This document shows positions 51,757-60,069 of a stretch of 64,000 bases of DNA, one piece after another. The position numbers and the translations under genes were made by a program. Position 1 is the stretch's first letter, and every line of letters begins with the position of its first letter. The DNA comes from an uncultured Eubacteriales bacterium (GTDB lineage Bacteria; Bacillota; Clostridia; Christensenellales; CAG-138). The DNA lies in the NCBI GenBank assembly GCA_900540495.1, contig UQGA01000005.1, positions 50,750 to 114,749 on the forward strand, read 5' to 3'. A model generated the notes under the pieces. That model was not told where the DNA came from. It worked only from the letters and a program-made list of their open reading frames with translations, and made no database searches.

Positions 51757-53181
51757 TTATAACACCCGGCGCTGTGCGTCGAACAGCAGCTCCACGCCGC
51801 CGTCTACGGTAAAATGCGTGCCGAACTCGTTGGACAGCCGCAGGCAGAAGGCCCGCCCGTCCCCGGAGAGCTTCGCCTCCAGCACGTCGTTGAGCGTCGC
51901 GGGCATGAGCCGGTCAAAGAACACGGTGAGCCCGTTGGAAATCGCTTCCACCGCGATCACGCCGCCGCTGCCGCGCAGATACAGCTCCCTGAGCTGCTTG
52001 ACGGCAATCTTGCCGCCCAGATCGGTCATGGGCGTGCGCCAGTAGGCCGTGATCGGCGCGCCGTCGTAATCCTCGCCCTCGTCAAAGCGGCAGACGCGTC
52101 CCTCTCCCGTGAGCAGGAACAGCACGCCGCCGTCGGCGCAAAGCCCGCACACGGTAAAGCCGTCGCGGATCATATAGGTCCGGCGCGACAGGTCGTAGAC
52201 GACAATCGCATCGTTGGCCGCGCCTGCGCCGGCGCGCACCGCAAAATAAAGCCGGTCGCCGCAGGCAGCCGCGCGGCAGTCCGACAGATCCGCCCCGGCG
52301 AGAAAGTCCTGGATCTTGTCCGCGTCCGGCGCCCGCCGCACGGTCTGCCCGTCAAAATAATACAGCCCGGCGGCGGTCAGAAAATACAGCACGTCCGCCA
52401 CGCGCACGCACGCGGTATGCGCCGGCTGCGCCATCGACGCGCTGACCGGATAGATGCGGTAGTTGCCGGGCCGGTCGCCCAGCAGGCGGTAGAGCGAATC
52501 CCGCTTGAAGATGAGCAGCTGGTTGGACAGCGCGAACAGCCCGGTGATCGGGTCGCTGTCCGTGCCGACCTCCACGTGCCCGCCGCCTACGTTGGGGGAA
52601 GCGGCGTTTTGCGACCAGTCCTCCACCGTGCGCGCGTCGCCCGGCGCGCAGCTCCAGTACAGCCGGCACGGGTGCGCCGGGTCGCCCGCGGCAAACAGGC
52701 GGCTGTAATACAGTTCCAGCAGCCCTGCCGGCACATCCGAAAGCTGCGCCGCGCTGCCGAACGGTTCCGCCGCCGCCGAAGCGCCGTCCCACTTGAGGAC
52801 CTGCTGCGCGCCGCCGGCCAGGAGCAGGTATTCGTCGCTGCCGATCTTGACCGTCTGAAAGTCCGCCTGCACGGCCGGCGCGTCGAACGCCGCGAGCGTT
52901 TCCCAGGCCGCGCCGGTTTCTGCGAGCGCCTGCCACCCTTCCGCAGTAGCGGTGAGAAAGCGGCGCACGCCGCCGGCGTGCCAGACGCCCATGCGCAGCA
53001 CGTCCGCTGGCGCCGGATGGACGGCATCGTGGTGGCGCGCATAGCCGCGCGCCACGCTCAGCCTGCCGCCCGCCGTATCCATGTTGCGCGCGTCCGGGCT
53101 CTCGCCCGCGTCGATGCTGTTCTCGCACGCGCTCTGGTTGATGCCGCGAAACTGCGGGATGCGGTACAGTTGCAACGCCAT
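51757..53181 (-). CDS. P22 gp10-like packaged-DNA stabilisation / tail hub protein
   Basis: A 474-residue beta-rich protein. N-terminal FRGINQSACENSIDAGESPDARNMD is the typical opening of gp10-like and related phage hub proteins. It then has repeated beta strands such as DEYLLLAGG, LLIFKRDSLYRLLGD, VLYFLTAAGLYYFDG, RLYFAVRA and IVVYDLSRRTYM, suggestive of a propeller. P22 gp10 closes the portal after packaging and connects the tail. GGGAGGG lies eight bases before the ATG. It follows the connector gene by 15 bases. Confidence 0.65.
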   Translation of the reverse strand: MALQLYRIPQFRGINQSACENSIDAGESPDARNMDTAGGRLSVARGYARHHDAVHPAPADVLRMGVWHAGGVRRFLTATAEGWQALAETGAAWETLAAFDAPAVQADFQTVKIGSDEYLLLAGGAQQVLKWDGASAAAEPFGSAAQLSDVPAGLLELYYSRLFAAGDPAHPCRLYWSCAPGDARTVEDWSQNAASPNVGGGHVEVGTDSDPITGLFALSNQLLIFKRDSLYRLLGDRPGNYRIYPVSASMAQPAHTACVRVADVLYFLTAAGLYYFDGQTVRRAPDADKIQDFLAGADLSDCRAAACGDRLYFAVRAGAGAANDAIVVYDLSRRTYMIRDGFTVCGLCADGGVLFLLTGEGRVCRFDEGEDYDGAPITAYWRTPMTDLGGKIAVKQLRELYLRGSGGVIAVEAISNGLTVFFDRLMPATLNDVLEAKLSGDGRAFCLRLSNEFGTHFTVDGGVELLFDAQRRVL

Positions 53182-53196
53182 CGGCCATCCCTCCCG

Positions 53197-53736
53197 TCAA
53201 TACACGTTCTCGAGACGGTAGACGTCCGCCTCGCCGCAATGGGGGCGCAGCGCCCGCCGCATCTGCGCATAGAGGGCAAACCCGGCCTGCGCCGCCGCCG
53301 TCGCGTCGCCGGCCGCGCGCTCCCGCGCGACCGCATAGGTCACCAGCGCGCCATGGCAATGTTCCGGCAGCTCCGGCACATCGGTGTCGGCCGCCAGCAT
53401 GCGCGGCATATACCGGTACGTCAGCGTGGCCGGCCCGTCCGGCACGCCCGGCACGTGCAGCAGGTTTGTCCCCGCGCCGTAATAGAACGCCAGCCGGGCG
53501 TCGCCGCGCCGAAGCGCCAGCGCCTTGATGCAGGGCCGCTCGAGCAGCGTCAGATCGATCGTGCCGTCCGTAAGCGCCACCGCCTCCGTGCGCCGTGGTT
53601 GCAGCGCGCCGGAGAGATCCACCATCGCGTCGTTCAGGTATCGCGTGAGCTTATCGCGCCACGTTTCCAGCGTTTGCGCGTCGGTACTGCGGTCGAGCTG
53701 CTGCAGCACGGCGGTGAGCAGTTCCTGTAACGTCAT
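53197..53736 (-). CDS. Phage head-tail adaptor-like protein
   Basis: A 179-residue protein: a helical N-terminus (LQELLTAVLQQLDRSTDAQTLETWRDKLTRYLNDAMVDL) followed by a beta part with PRRTEAVALTDGTIDLTLLERPCIKALAL and a C-terminal helix in which AVARERAAGD precedes AQAGFALYAQM. This matches the layout of podovirus head-completion/adaptor proteins that bind the portal ring. Located between the gp10-like gene and a small gene behind the capsid, as expected for a connector. Confidence 0.6.
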   Translation of the reverse strand: MTLQELLTAVLQQLDRSTDAQTLETWRDKLTRYLNDAMVDLSGALQPRRTEAVALTDGTIDLTLLERPCIKALALRRGDARLAFYYGAGTNLLHVPGVPDGPATLTYRYMPRMLAADTDVPELPEHCHGALVTYAVARERAAGDATAAAQAGFALYAQMRRALRPHCGEADVYRLENVY

Positions 53737-53747
53737 GCCGCTCCCCC

Positions 53748-54026
53748 CTATCCCACACGCCGGCCGCCGCCGCGCCGGTAGGGCGACAGCCGCGCCGCGC
53801 TTGCCACGCGCACGCGCTCGCCCGAAGCGATGAGCCGCGCAAGGCTTTCCGGCACTTCGACGGGCACACCGGTCGGAAGCCGGAAAAAATGGCCGTTGAT
53901 GCCGCCCTCCCAGTATGCCTCCCCGTGCAACGGCTCAATGCGGATGGTCGCGCGCGGCTCCCCCCGCAGCGCTTCGCACGTCGCGCTGACGATGTGCTGC
54001 ATCTGTTCCTCCGTGATATATGGCAT
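53748..54026 (-). CDS. Small conserved-looking phage-module protein
   Basis: A 92-residue protein starting at ATG 54026 (AAGGAG upstream; the longer ORF upstream is not supported). N-terminal helix MPYITEEQMQHIVSATCEAL, then a beta part with YWEGGINGHFFRLPTGVPVEVPESLARLI. Function unknown; position between capsid and adaptor suggests a virion connector or decoration protein. Confidence 0.55.
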   Translation of the reverse strand: MPYITEEQMQHIVSATCEALRGEPRATIRIEPLHGEAYWEGGINGHFFRLPTGVPVEVPESLARLIASGERVRVASAARLSPYRRGGGRRVG

Positions 54027-54109
54027 AATCCTCGCTCCTTTTTCTACCAATGTCTCTGTCGGCGCGGGGTTGCGGCGGCCGGGCCGCCGCAACCGCCCCG
54101 CGCTGCCGG

Positions 54110-55315
54110 TCAGATGGTGACGCGATGCTCGATGCGCACGATCCAGAGGTCGTTCAGGATGGTCGCGGTGTACGCGTCCACCTTTGCGCCGACGGTCGAA
54201 CGCTGGTCGAGCGGGTCCGCCGCGCCCGCGCTGCCGCACGGCTTGACGATCGTGTGCAGCACGCCGCCGCCCGCCACGTCGATCACACCGTAGGCGTCCG
54301 CACCGAACACGAGCGTCGCATGTACGTCGGCGCCGCGCTTGTCGCTGTCGAGCGCGCCGGCATCCTGGCTGTACGCCCGCGTGCCCGCGGCGATGGCCGT
54401 CGCCACCGGAGCGGTCAGCGTCACGGTCGCGCCGGCACGGTCGAATGCGGCCACGGTATACTCCGTCTCCCCGATGTTCAGCTTTGCGCCCGCGCGCAGG
54501 TAGACGGCCGCCGCATCCGTAACCGCGGCAAGCTTCACCTCCGCGCTGCCCGCCTCGTGGGAAGCGACGGTCGTATACACGCTCTGCGTAAAGACCTTCG
54601 CCTCCGTGCTCTCAACGAACACGACGCCGAACATGCGCCCGATCTCGCCGCTGTACACGGCCTCCGCATTGGCATACTTGGACACGTCCTGCCAGAGCGG
54701 GTCGCTCTGCAGGTCGAACGTCGCATCCGGCGAGCAGATGCAGATGAAATGCGGCTTCTTGGCGCCGCCCTCCGCCGAGGCGAACATGCGCGCCTTGGCC
54801 TTCTTGAGCGTGCGGACGGCCTTGCGTACCTCGGAAACGGTCAGCTTGTCATCCGCGGTCAGTCCGGCGCGGCTCGTGCCGCCGCCCGCATACTGCACGT
54901 TGGTCCCGGCGCACATCGCGTCGCGCGTGACCCACTCGATGACCGTGCCGAGCTGTTCGCCGAGCAGTTCTGCACCGTCGTTGATGACGCTGTCAAACGC
55001 CGTCATGTCCAGCAGATCGGACACCTCGATGTAGGCGCCATACTGCCGGACCTCCGCCTCCACGTGCGACTGCGCAAGGCTCTGCCCGTCCGGCGTCACG
55101 CCCTCCTGGAGCGTCAGCCGGTCCGTATCCGGCGTAAACAGCTCGTAGCGGCGGAACTCCACGCGCTTGCCGCTGTGCGGCGGGATGCATCGCTTCTGGC
55201 CGAACCGGGCGTGGACGAGCCGCGTCTTGGCCGTTTCCAGGAGCTTGCGGTCGTAATACTCCTTGTTCGCGTAAGTCGTGGTCGCGGTGTTCAGCGTGGT
55301 ATTGATATTGCTCAT
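54110..55315 (-). CDS. N4-gp56 family major capsid protein
   Basis: A 401-residue coat protein of the N4 gp56 family (HK97 fold). N-terminal NTATTTYANKEYYDRKLLETAK, then VEFRRYELFTPDTD, LTLQEGVTPDGQ and YGAYIEVSDLLDMTAFD. Further on come QLGTVIEWVTRD and PHFICICSPDATFDLQ, with the late VFVESTEAKVF segment. The C-terminal part has an inserted beta domain (about 275-345). Full length and without frameshift. Preceded by the scaffold-like gene, as in podoviruses. Confidence 0.88.
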   Translation of the reverse strand: MSNINTTLNTATTTYANKEYYDRKLLETAKTRLVHARFGQKRCIPPHSGKRVEFRRYELFTPDTDRLTLQEGVTPDGQSLAQSHVEAEVRQYGAYIEVSDLLDMTAFDSVINDGAELLGEQLGTVIEWVTRDAMCAGTNVQYAGGGTSRAGLTADDKLTVSEVRKAVRTLKKAKARMFASAEGGAKKPHFICICSPDATFDLQSDPLWQDVSKYANAEAVYSGEIGRMFGVVFVESTEAKVFTQSVYTTVASHEAGSAEVKLAAVTDAAAVYLRAGAKLNIGETEYTVAAFDRAGATVTLTAPVATAIAAGTRAYSQDAGALDSDKRGADVHATLVFGADAYGVIDVAGGGVLHTIVKPCGSAGAADPLDQRSTVGAKVDAYTATILNDLWIVRIEHRVTI

Positions 55316-55357
55316 GGATCTCTGCTCCTTCCTTCTCTTGCGATCCGGCCGGCCGGC

Positions 55358-55825
55358 TCACAGCCGGACCCGGATGCCGCGCTGTGCGGCGCGGCGGTAC
55401 TGTTGTTCAAGGGCGCGAAACGCCTCGTCCGACATGCCGGCATAGTCCCGGCCGATGGGCGCGCCGCCCGCGCCGCGCACCGGCTGCGGCAGCGCGCTGC
55501 GCCGCTGCAATTCGGCGGCGAGGCGTTCGCGGGCGCTCTCGTCGGCATGCGAGGCGCGCCGCTCCGCCGCATATACGCGGATGGCCGCAACAAGCGGCAG
55601 CTCCGCCGCCAGTTGCAGAAACGTCGCGTCGCTGCAGGCTGCCTCAAGATCGAACCCCTCCGGCAGCGCGCCGGAGCGCACCAGCTCTGTCAGCTCGTTG
55701 ACGAGCGCGCCGAACGAGGGCGACCCGCCCTCTCCCTCCGCCCCCAGAGCGGGCGCGGCGCTGCGCTGCGCGCCGACCTGTGCGGCGACGCCTTGCGCGT
55801 CTGTCGTTTCCCTGATGTCCTTCAT
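55358..55825 (-). CDS. Scaffold-like phage protein
   Basis: A 155-residue, charged, mostly helical protein (SFGALVNELTELVRSG, LQLAAELPLVAAIRVYAAERRASHADESARERLAAELQRR split by polar turns). Size, composition and place between portal and capsid fit a capsid assembly scaffold. ATGA overlap with the portal gene. Confidence 0.65.
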   Translation of the reverse strand: MKDIRETTDAQGVAAQVGAQRSAAPALGAEGEGGSPSFGALVNELTELVRSGALPEGFDLEAACSDATFLQLAAELPLVAAIRVYAAERRASHADESARERLAAELQRRSALPQPVRGAGGAPIGRDYAGMSDEAFRALEQQYRRAAQRGIRVRL

Positions 55826-57411
55826 TCGCTTTCTCCTTCCGTTGTCGCTTTGCTTTCCCGCTGTTCGCGCAGCTCCTTGAGCACCTGTTCCTTGCCGTCG
55901 AACACCATCATCGCGGCGGCCTGCTCCGGGCGCAGGATGCCCGCCTGCAACATCTGCAGCGCCAGCTCGTTCTGGCTCATGGCCGTGGTGCGCGTCTCCT
56001 GCTGCGCCTTGACGGAGACGTAGAACTCCACCGGCAGCAGCACGCGGCCCGGCGCCTCGCGCAGCAACATCGCGCTTTCAAACGTGCAGGGCACGCGCCT
56101 GCCGTCGATCTCCACCGTCAAGCGGCGTGTAAACAGCGAAAACTCGCGCTCCACCTCGATTTCCATGCGCACCGCATCCCGAAACGCCTCGTGCAGCAGG
56201 CGGGAGGCGGTCCGCGCGCGCTTGTTGCTCATCTCCTGCAGCGCTGCGATGGCAGAGGCCGCGGTCACGCCCGCGGTCGTCTGTCCGCGGGAAAAGTCGT
56301 TCGCGCCGCTCTCCTGTTTGATGCTCTCGCGGATGGCGTGGATGTAATCGACCAGATACGCCGGCAGAGCGGGCGTGGTGAACCACGTCACCCCGTTCAG
56401 GCTTTCGCCGCGATGTACGTCCTTGGACCAGTCGCGCAGGTCCTCCACGTCAAAGCCGGAAGCCTCGGTGACGAGCAGCTTGTTGTGCGATGCCATCAGC
56501 GCGTTCTTGAGCACGATCTGATCGAGCTTGTCGGCATACCGCTGCTGCTTCTCGAACAGGTCCACATACCCGAACCCGAGGCATGAGCCGCGCCGCGGGA
56601 ACAGCGGCGTGAGCACGAACGGATACAGCCCGTGGGCAAAATACCCCTCCGGCTTGGTGTCCCGGCTGTCGCGCAGCACACGCCCGGCGCAGAGCTGCGC
56701 CATGTGTACGCGGCTGCGGCCGCTCGCGGCGTCATACTCGCGCCGCCAGTACTCGATCAGCAGCAGCGTATCCCGCCGGTCGGCCTGCAGCACGTCGTCC
56801 TCCGCCGCGTCGGTCGCGCGGAATGCGTCGTCCGTCAAAAACGCCGCGTGTTCCGGAAAGTGCTGCTCCATGAACGCGCGCGTCCTGAGGCCGATCTTGA
56901 ACACGGCCCGCCCATCCTGCAGGTCGGTCGCCGCCGGGTCGAACAGGATGCTGCGCGCATCCACATGCCGGACGAACGCGCTGCCGAGCCCGCCGCAGGC
57001 TGCCGGATCGAACCCGACCTCCTGCACCGCATAGCCGCTCACGAGCAGGTCGTGTACGATACGCCGGTATTCGCGCGCATACCCTCCCGCATCATGGTTC
57101 TGGCGGATCACCGCTTCGAGCACGCGCGCAATCTGCGCGTCCTCCGGCGTTTCCGGCGCAATGACGGCCTCCGGGATGCGGTCCATGAGCTCCGCGCTGA
57201 TGTTCTCCACCGTGGACTGGATCACGGGCGTCACGGGGCGGGGTTCGTTCGGATCGCGCAGCGGTACGTCGTGCCAGTGGTCGCCCCGATACATGCGCTC
57301 ACAGTTCTGCAGCCGCTGCCACTCGCCCGTATACGCGCTGCGAAACTCCCGGAACAGCTCGTACGCCTCGTCGCTCAGCCGCTGCTTCTCCTCTGTCTGG
57401 TTCCTTCTCAT
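55822..57411 (-). CDS. P22-like portal protein
   Basis: A 529-residue portal of the P22 family. N-terminal YELFREFRSAYTGEWQRLQNCERMYRGDHWHD, PVIQSTVENISAELMDRIPE, QNHDAGGYAREYRRIVHDLLVSGYAV with VGFDP, then RSILFDPAATDLQDGRAVFK. The stem-like helices LDQIVLKNALMASHNKLLVTE and the crown region RGQTTAGVTAASAIAALQEMSNKRA follow. It forms the dodecameric DNA channel at one capsid vertex. ATG 57411 has GAGAGGA upstream; the ORF extension of 28 residues overlaps TerL's end and is not supported. Confidence 0.88.
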   Translation of the reverse strand: MRRNQTEEKQRLSDEAYELFREFRSAYTGEWQRLQNCERMYRGDHWHDVPLRDPNEPRPVTPVIQSTVENISAELMDRIPEAVIAPETPEDAQIARVLEAVIRQNHDAGGYAREYRRIVHDLLVSGYAVQEVGFDPAACGGLGSAFVRHVDARSILFDPAATDLQDGRAVFKIGLRTRAFMEQHFPEHAAFLTDDAFRATDAAEDDVLQADRRDTLLLIEYWRREYDAASGRSRVHMAQLCAGRVLRDSRDTKPEGYFAHGLYPFVLTPLFPRRGSCLGFGYVDLFEKQQRYADKLDQIVLKNALMASHNKLLVTEASGFDVEDLRDWSKDVHRGESLNGVTWFTTPALPAYLVDYIHAIRESIKQESGANDFSRGQTTAGVTAASAIAALQEMSNKRARTASRLLHEAFRDAVRMEIEVEREFSLFTRRLTVEIDGRRVPCTFESAMLLREAPGRVLLPVEFYVSVKAQQETRTTAMSQNELALQMLQAGILRPEQAAAMMVFDGKEQVLKELREQRESKATTEGESE

Positions 57412-57451
57412 GGGTCCTCTCTCCTCCTCCTTCGCTTCGGTTCGCTTGCGG

Positions 57452-58786
57452 TCAAACCCCTTCAAAACCGCATGGCCGCGGCGCCGCCTCGGCAAACGGG
57501 TCGAACGCCGGGCGGGGCGGAGGCGCCGGCGCGCGGCGGCCGGGGGCGGGGCGGCTCATCAGCGCATAGCGCAGCGCCTCCGGCGCATGGTCCTCGCAGT
57601 TGTCCGCCACGTCCTCCGCATTGTGCGGGTCGAATGCGAGCATCGGCAGCGTGCGCACCAGGTTGCGGCAGCAGGAAAAGATCTGCAGCCGCGGTACGCC
57701 GTCGTCCATGGGCGCAAGGTACTCCCGCACGCGCTGCCAGCCCGCCACGCGCACATTGTCTGCCCGAAGCAGCGGCACGCCCGCCGCCGCAAACGCATCC
57801 GCGATGCTTTCCCCCGCCATGTCCGCCAGCCCGCGCTTTTGCCAGGCGTCCGGCGAAGCGACGGTATAGGCCACGCGCTCCCCCGCCTGCAGCGCGCGGA
57901 TGCGGCGGGCGATCTCGCTCGAGAGCGTCTGCCGCACATACAGCTCTCGATACGCATACACCCGGCCGTTTTCCGCCACGGCCAGCCACAGCACGGCGCA
58001 CGGATCCCGATAGCCCCAATCCATCGCGGCAAACCGCCGCCAGTGCCCCGGCAGGGCAATGGGCTCGATCACATGCGCGTCGCGGCGGAACTCCGGAAAA
58101 TACTGCCCCGCCAGCACGTCCCAGTCGCCCTCCAGGTACGCGCGGCGCAGGTGGTCGGGCAGATTCTCCAGCGTGCGCAGATAAGCCGGGTCGCGCGCCA
58201 TGAGCACGGGGTTGTCGTACACGCGGGCCGGAATAAAGCGGTAGTCCTCCGCCCGCTCGCTCCCTCGATAATCGCGGTCGAGAAACAGGCGTTTGACCCA
58301 GCCGTGCCCTACCCCGCCGGGGTTACAGGTGTAGTACATGCGGGGCGCGAAGTCCGTGCGCACCGTGCGGTTGCAGGTGGTCAGGAACTGCATCTGCGCC
58401 TCGGTGAAGTGCGTCGCCTCCTCCATGCCGATCACGTCGTACTCCTGCCCCTGGTACTGGTACACATCGCGCTCCTCCGCGCAGTAGCCAAGGCGGATGC
58501 GACTGCCGTTGGGGAAGCGGAACTCCCGCTGCGTCGCGCTGTACGCCGCCACGCCGTGCAGCTCCTCGAGCAGCGGGCGCACATGGTTTTCATACAGCTC
58601 GGGAAGCGTGCGCCGCAGCAGCAACTGCTGCAGCCCTTCATAGCGCAGCGCGAGCAGCACGAGTTTGCGGCGCATGGCCCAGCTCTTGCCGCCGCCGCGG
58701 GCGCCGCCGTAAGCGGTGTGCCGGGCACGGGAGGCGAAAAATTCGGCCTGCCGCGGGTTGGGAAGGCCCTTCAGGTACAGTTTCAC
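57452..58786 (-). CDS. Phage terminase large subunit
   Basis: A 444-residue packaging motor starting at GTG 58786, one base after the TerS stop. ATPase: Walker A GGARGGGKS (27-35), Walker B YDVIGMEEA (116-124), coupling motif YYTCNPGG (151-158). RNase H-like nuclease: first acidic residue D256 in MDWGYRDP, a second in ASPDAW, and the C-terminal NAEDVADNCEDHAPEALRY. All key residues are present, so the protein should be active in cutting and pumping DNA. Confidence 0.92.
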   Translation of the reverse strand: MKLYLKGLPNPRQAEFFASRARHTAYGGARGGGKSWAMRRKLVLLALRYEGLQQLLLRRTLPELYENHVRPLLEELHGVAAYSATQREFRFPNGSRIRLGYCAEERDVYQYQGQEYDVIGMEEATHFTEAQMQFLTTCNRTVRTDFAPRMYYTCNPGGVGHGWVKRLFLDRDYRGSERAEDYRFIPARVYDNPVLMARDPAYLRTLENLPDHLRRAYLEGDWDVLAGQYFPEFRRDAHVIEPIALPGHWRRFAAMDWGYRDPCAVLWLAVAENGRVYAYRELYVRQTLSSEIARRIRALQAGERVAYTVASPDAWQKRGLADMAGESIADAFAAAGVPLLRADNVRVAGWQRVREYLAPMDDGVPRLQIFSCCRNLVRTLPMLAFDPHNAEDVADNCEDHAPEALRYALMSRPAPGRRAPAPPPRPAFDPFAEAAPRPCGFEGV

Positions 58787-58787
58787 G

Positions 58788-59162
58788 TCAGCCGCTCCAC
58801 CCCTCCCGATCGTCCAGCACGACCACCAGGCGGTGGTCGTCCTCCTGCGCGGCCTCCGGGCACAGCTCGCGCAACAGCGCCTGCGCGACCGTGGCCTGCA
58901 GCTCGCCCATGAGCGCGCGCTCGGCGAGGTGCCGCTCGATGCGCCTGAGCGCTGCCGCCAGCAGCCGCGCGCGCGGTCCTTTCCCCGCCGCCGCATGCAA
59001 CAGGTCCGCCTTGTCCAGCCCCGTATGCGACGCCAGACCGGCCAGCGTGTACGGCACCTGCCGGTACGTCACGCCGCCGTTCTTCTGTTCCATGCGCTCC
59101 CGCGTGTCGTCGCACGCAGCGAAATACGCCTCGATGCGCTCGGCCAGCGTCCGTACCGTCAC
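58788..59162 (-). CDS. Terminase small subunit-like protein
   Basis: A 124-residue protein with VTVRTLAERIEAYFAACD, GVTYRQVPYTLAGLASHTGLDK (a helix-turn-helix DNA-binding segment), ADLLHAAAG and a helical oligomerisation part. This matches terminase small subunits of the TerS type that recognise DNA for packaging. GTG 59162 is preferred to ATG 59168 because GGAGG is 7 bases from the GTG and only one from the ATG. It is the first gene of the ten-gene phage module; no clear promoter is visible upstream. Confidence 0.78.
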   Translation of the reverse strand: MTVRTLAERIEAYFAACDDTRERMEQKNGGVTYRQVPYTLAGLASHTGLDKADLLHAAAGKGPRARLLAAALRRIERHLAERALMGELQATVAQALLRELCPEAAQEDDHRLVVVLDDREGWSG

Positions 59163-59343
59163 CGCCATCCCTCCGTTTCCGCGCCCTTCCGCCCCGGCGC
59201 GCTTTCAGCATACACGGCAATGCCGTCCCCTGCTTCCGATAATTCCGGCCGCAGGGAGGGCGCACCCGGACGCGCGAAACGCAGGGCGCCGATCGCACGG
59301 GCCCGGGAGACCGGGCGCGCGGGCATTGCGCCAAAAACGCAAC

Positions 59344-59371
59344 GCCGCCCGCCGGAACACCGGCGGGCGGC
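59344..59371 (-). terminator. Terminator of the PiT-DUF47 operon
   Basis: A 12-bp perfect GC stem, 4-base loop, then GTTGCGTTTTT on the minus strand. Confidence 0.85.
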
Positions 59372-59387
59372 AGGGGAAGGGCCCCTA

Positions 59388-60014
59388 TCAACTGTTCTTC
59401 AGGATGACGCCGTCGAACACGTTGGCGACATGCTCGCAGGTATCGAGGCACTGCTCGAGGCAGTTGTACACGTCGTGCCAGGCCATGAGCGTCGGGAACT
59501 CCTTTTCGCTGCGGAACAGGCGCGCCATGCATTCGATGTAAAGCCGGTCGCCATCCTCCTCCAGCCGGTTGACCTCGACGATCCCGCGGGCGATCTCCTC
59601 TCGGTTCTTGCGGAACTCGGCAAACCGGTCGGCAATGGCCACCAGATCTTCGCAGCTGCGCAGGAGGAGGGCGGTAAACTCCAGCGCCTCGGGCCGCATC
59701 TTCTGGATGTTGTAGATGTAGACCTTGTTGAGCACGTCCTCGATGAGGTCGGTGGCGTTGTCGATCTCCTCGGACATGTCGCGCAGATCCTCGCGCTCAA
59801 TGGGCGTAATGAATTCCCGGATGAGCTTTTCCGTCATATCATGCTTTTTGAGGTCCGCGCCATGCTCGATCTCGTGCATCCGGGCGCGATTGGCCGGCAG
59901 CTCCTCCGGCCGGAAGTCCGTCAATACGTCGTTGAGCAGCCGCGCCGCATCGCGCGCGTACGCCACCTGCTCCGCAATCATCTGAAAGTAATCGTTCTTT
60001 TCCTTGCGTGCCAT
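59388..60014 (-). CDS. DUF47 (PhoU-like) phosphate transport accessory protein
   Basis: A 208-residue helical protein of the DUF47/PhoU family: YFQMIAEQVAYARDAARLLND, HEIEHGADLKKHDMTEKLIREFITPIEREDL, MSEEIDNATDLIEDVLNKVYIYN. These proteins accompany PiT transporters and are thought to regulate them. Downstream of pit by 55 bases in the same operon. ATG 60014 has GAGGAAA upstream. Confidence 0.92.
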   Translation of the reverse strand: MARKEKNDYFQMIAEQVAYARDAARLLNDVLTDFRPEELPANRARMHEIEHGADLKKHDMTEKLIREFITPIEREDLRDMSEEIDNATDLIEDVLNKVYIYNIQKMRPEALEFTALLLRSCEDLVAIADRFAEFRKNREEIARGIVEVNRLEEDGDRLYIECMARLFRSEKEFPTLMAWHDVYNCLEQCLDTCEHVANVFDGVILKNS

Positions 60015-60069
60015 TGCTCGTTTCCTCTCTGTCCGTGGGATTTGGGGCGTATGCGGCAAACCTGCCGCA

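Noticed and set aside
54027..54239. 71-residue N-terminal extension of the small gene after the capsid
   Set aside because: It overlaps the capsid C-terminus in another frame; the internal ATG 54026 has a proper AAGGAG site.
57412..57495. 28-residue N-terminal extension of the portal protein
   Set aside because: It overlaps the end of TerL, has no ribosome site and lies outside the conserved portal start.
50649..59162. Complete active prophage
   Set aside because: No integrase, repressor, replication, tail-fibre or lysis genes and no visible att repeats; only head and packaging genes are present.
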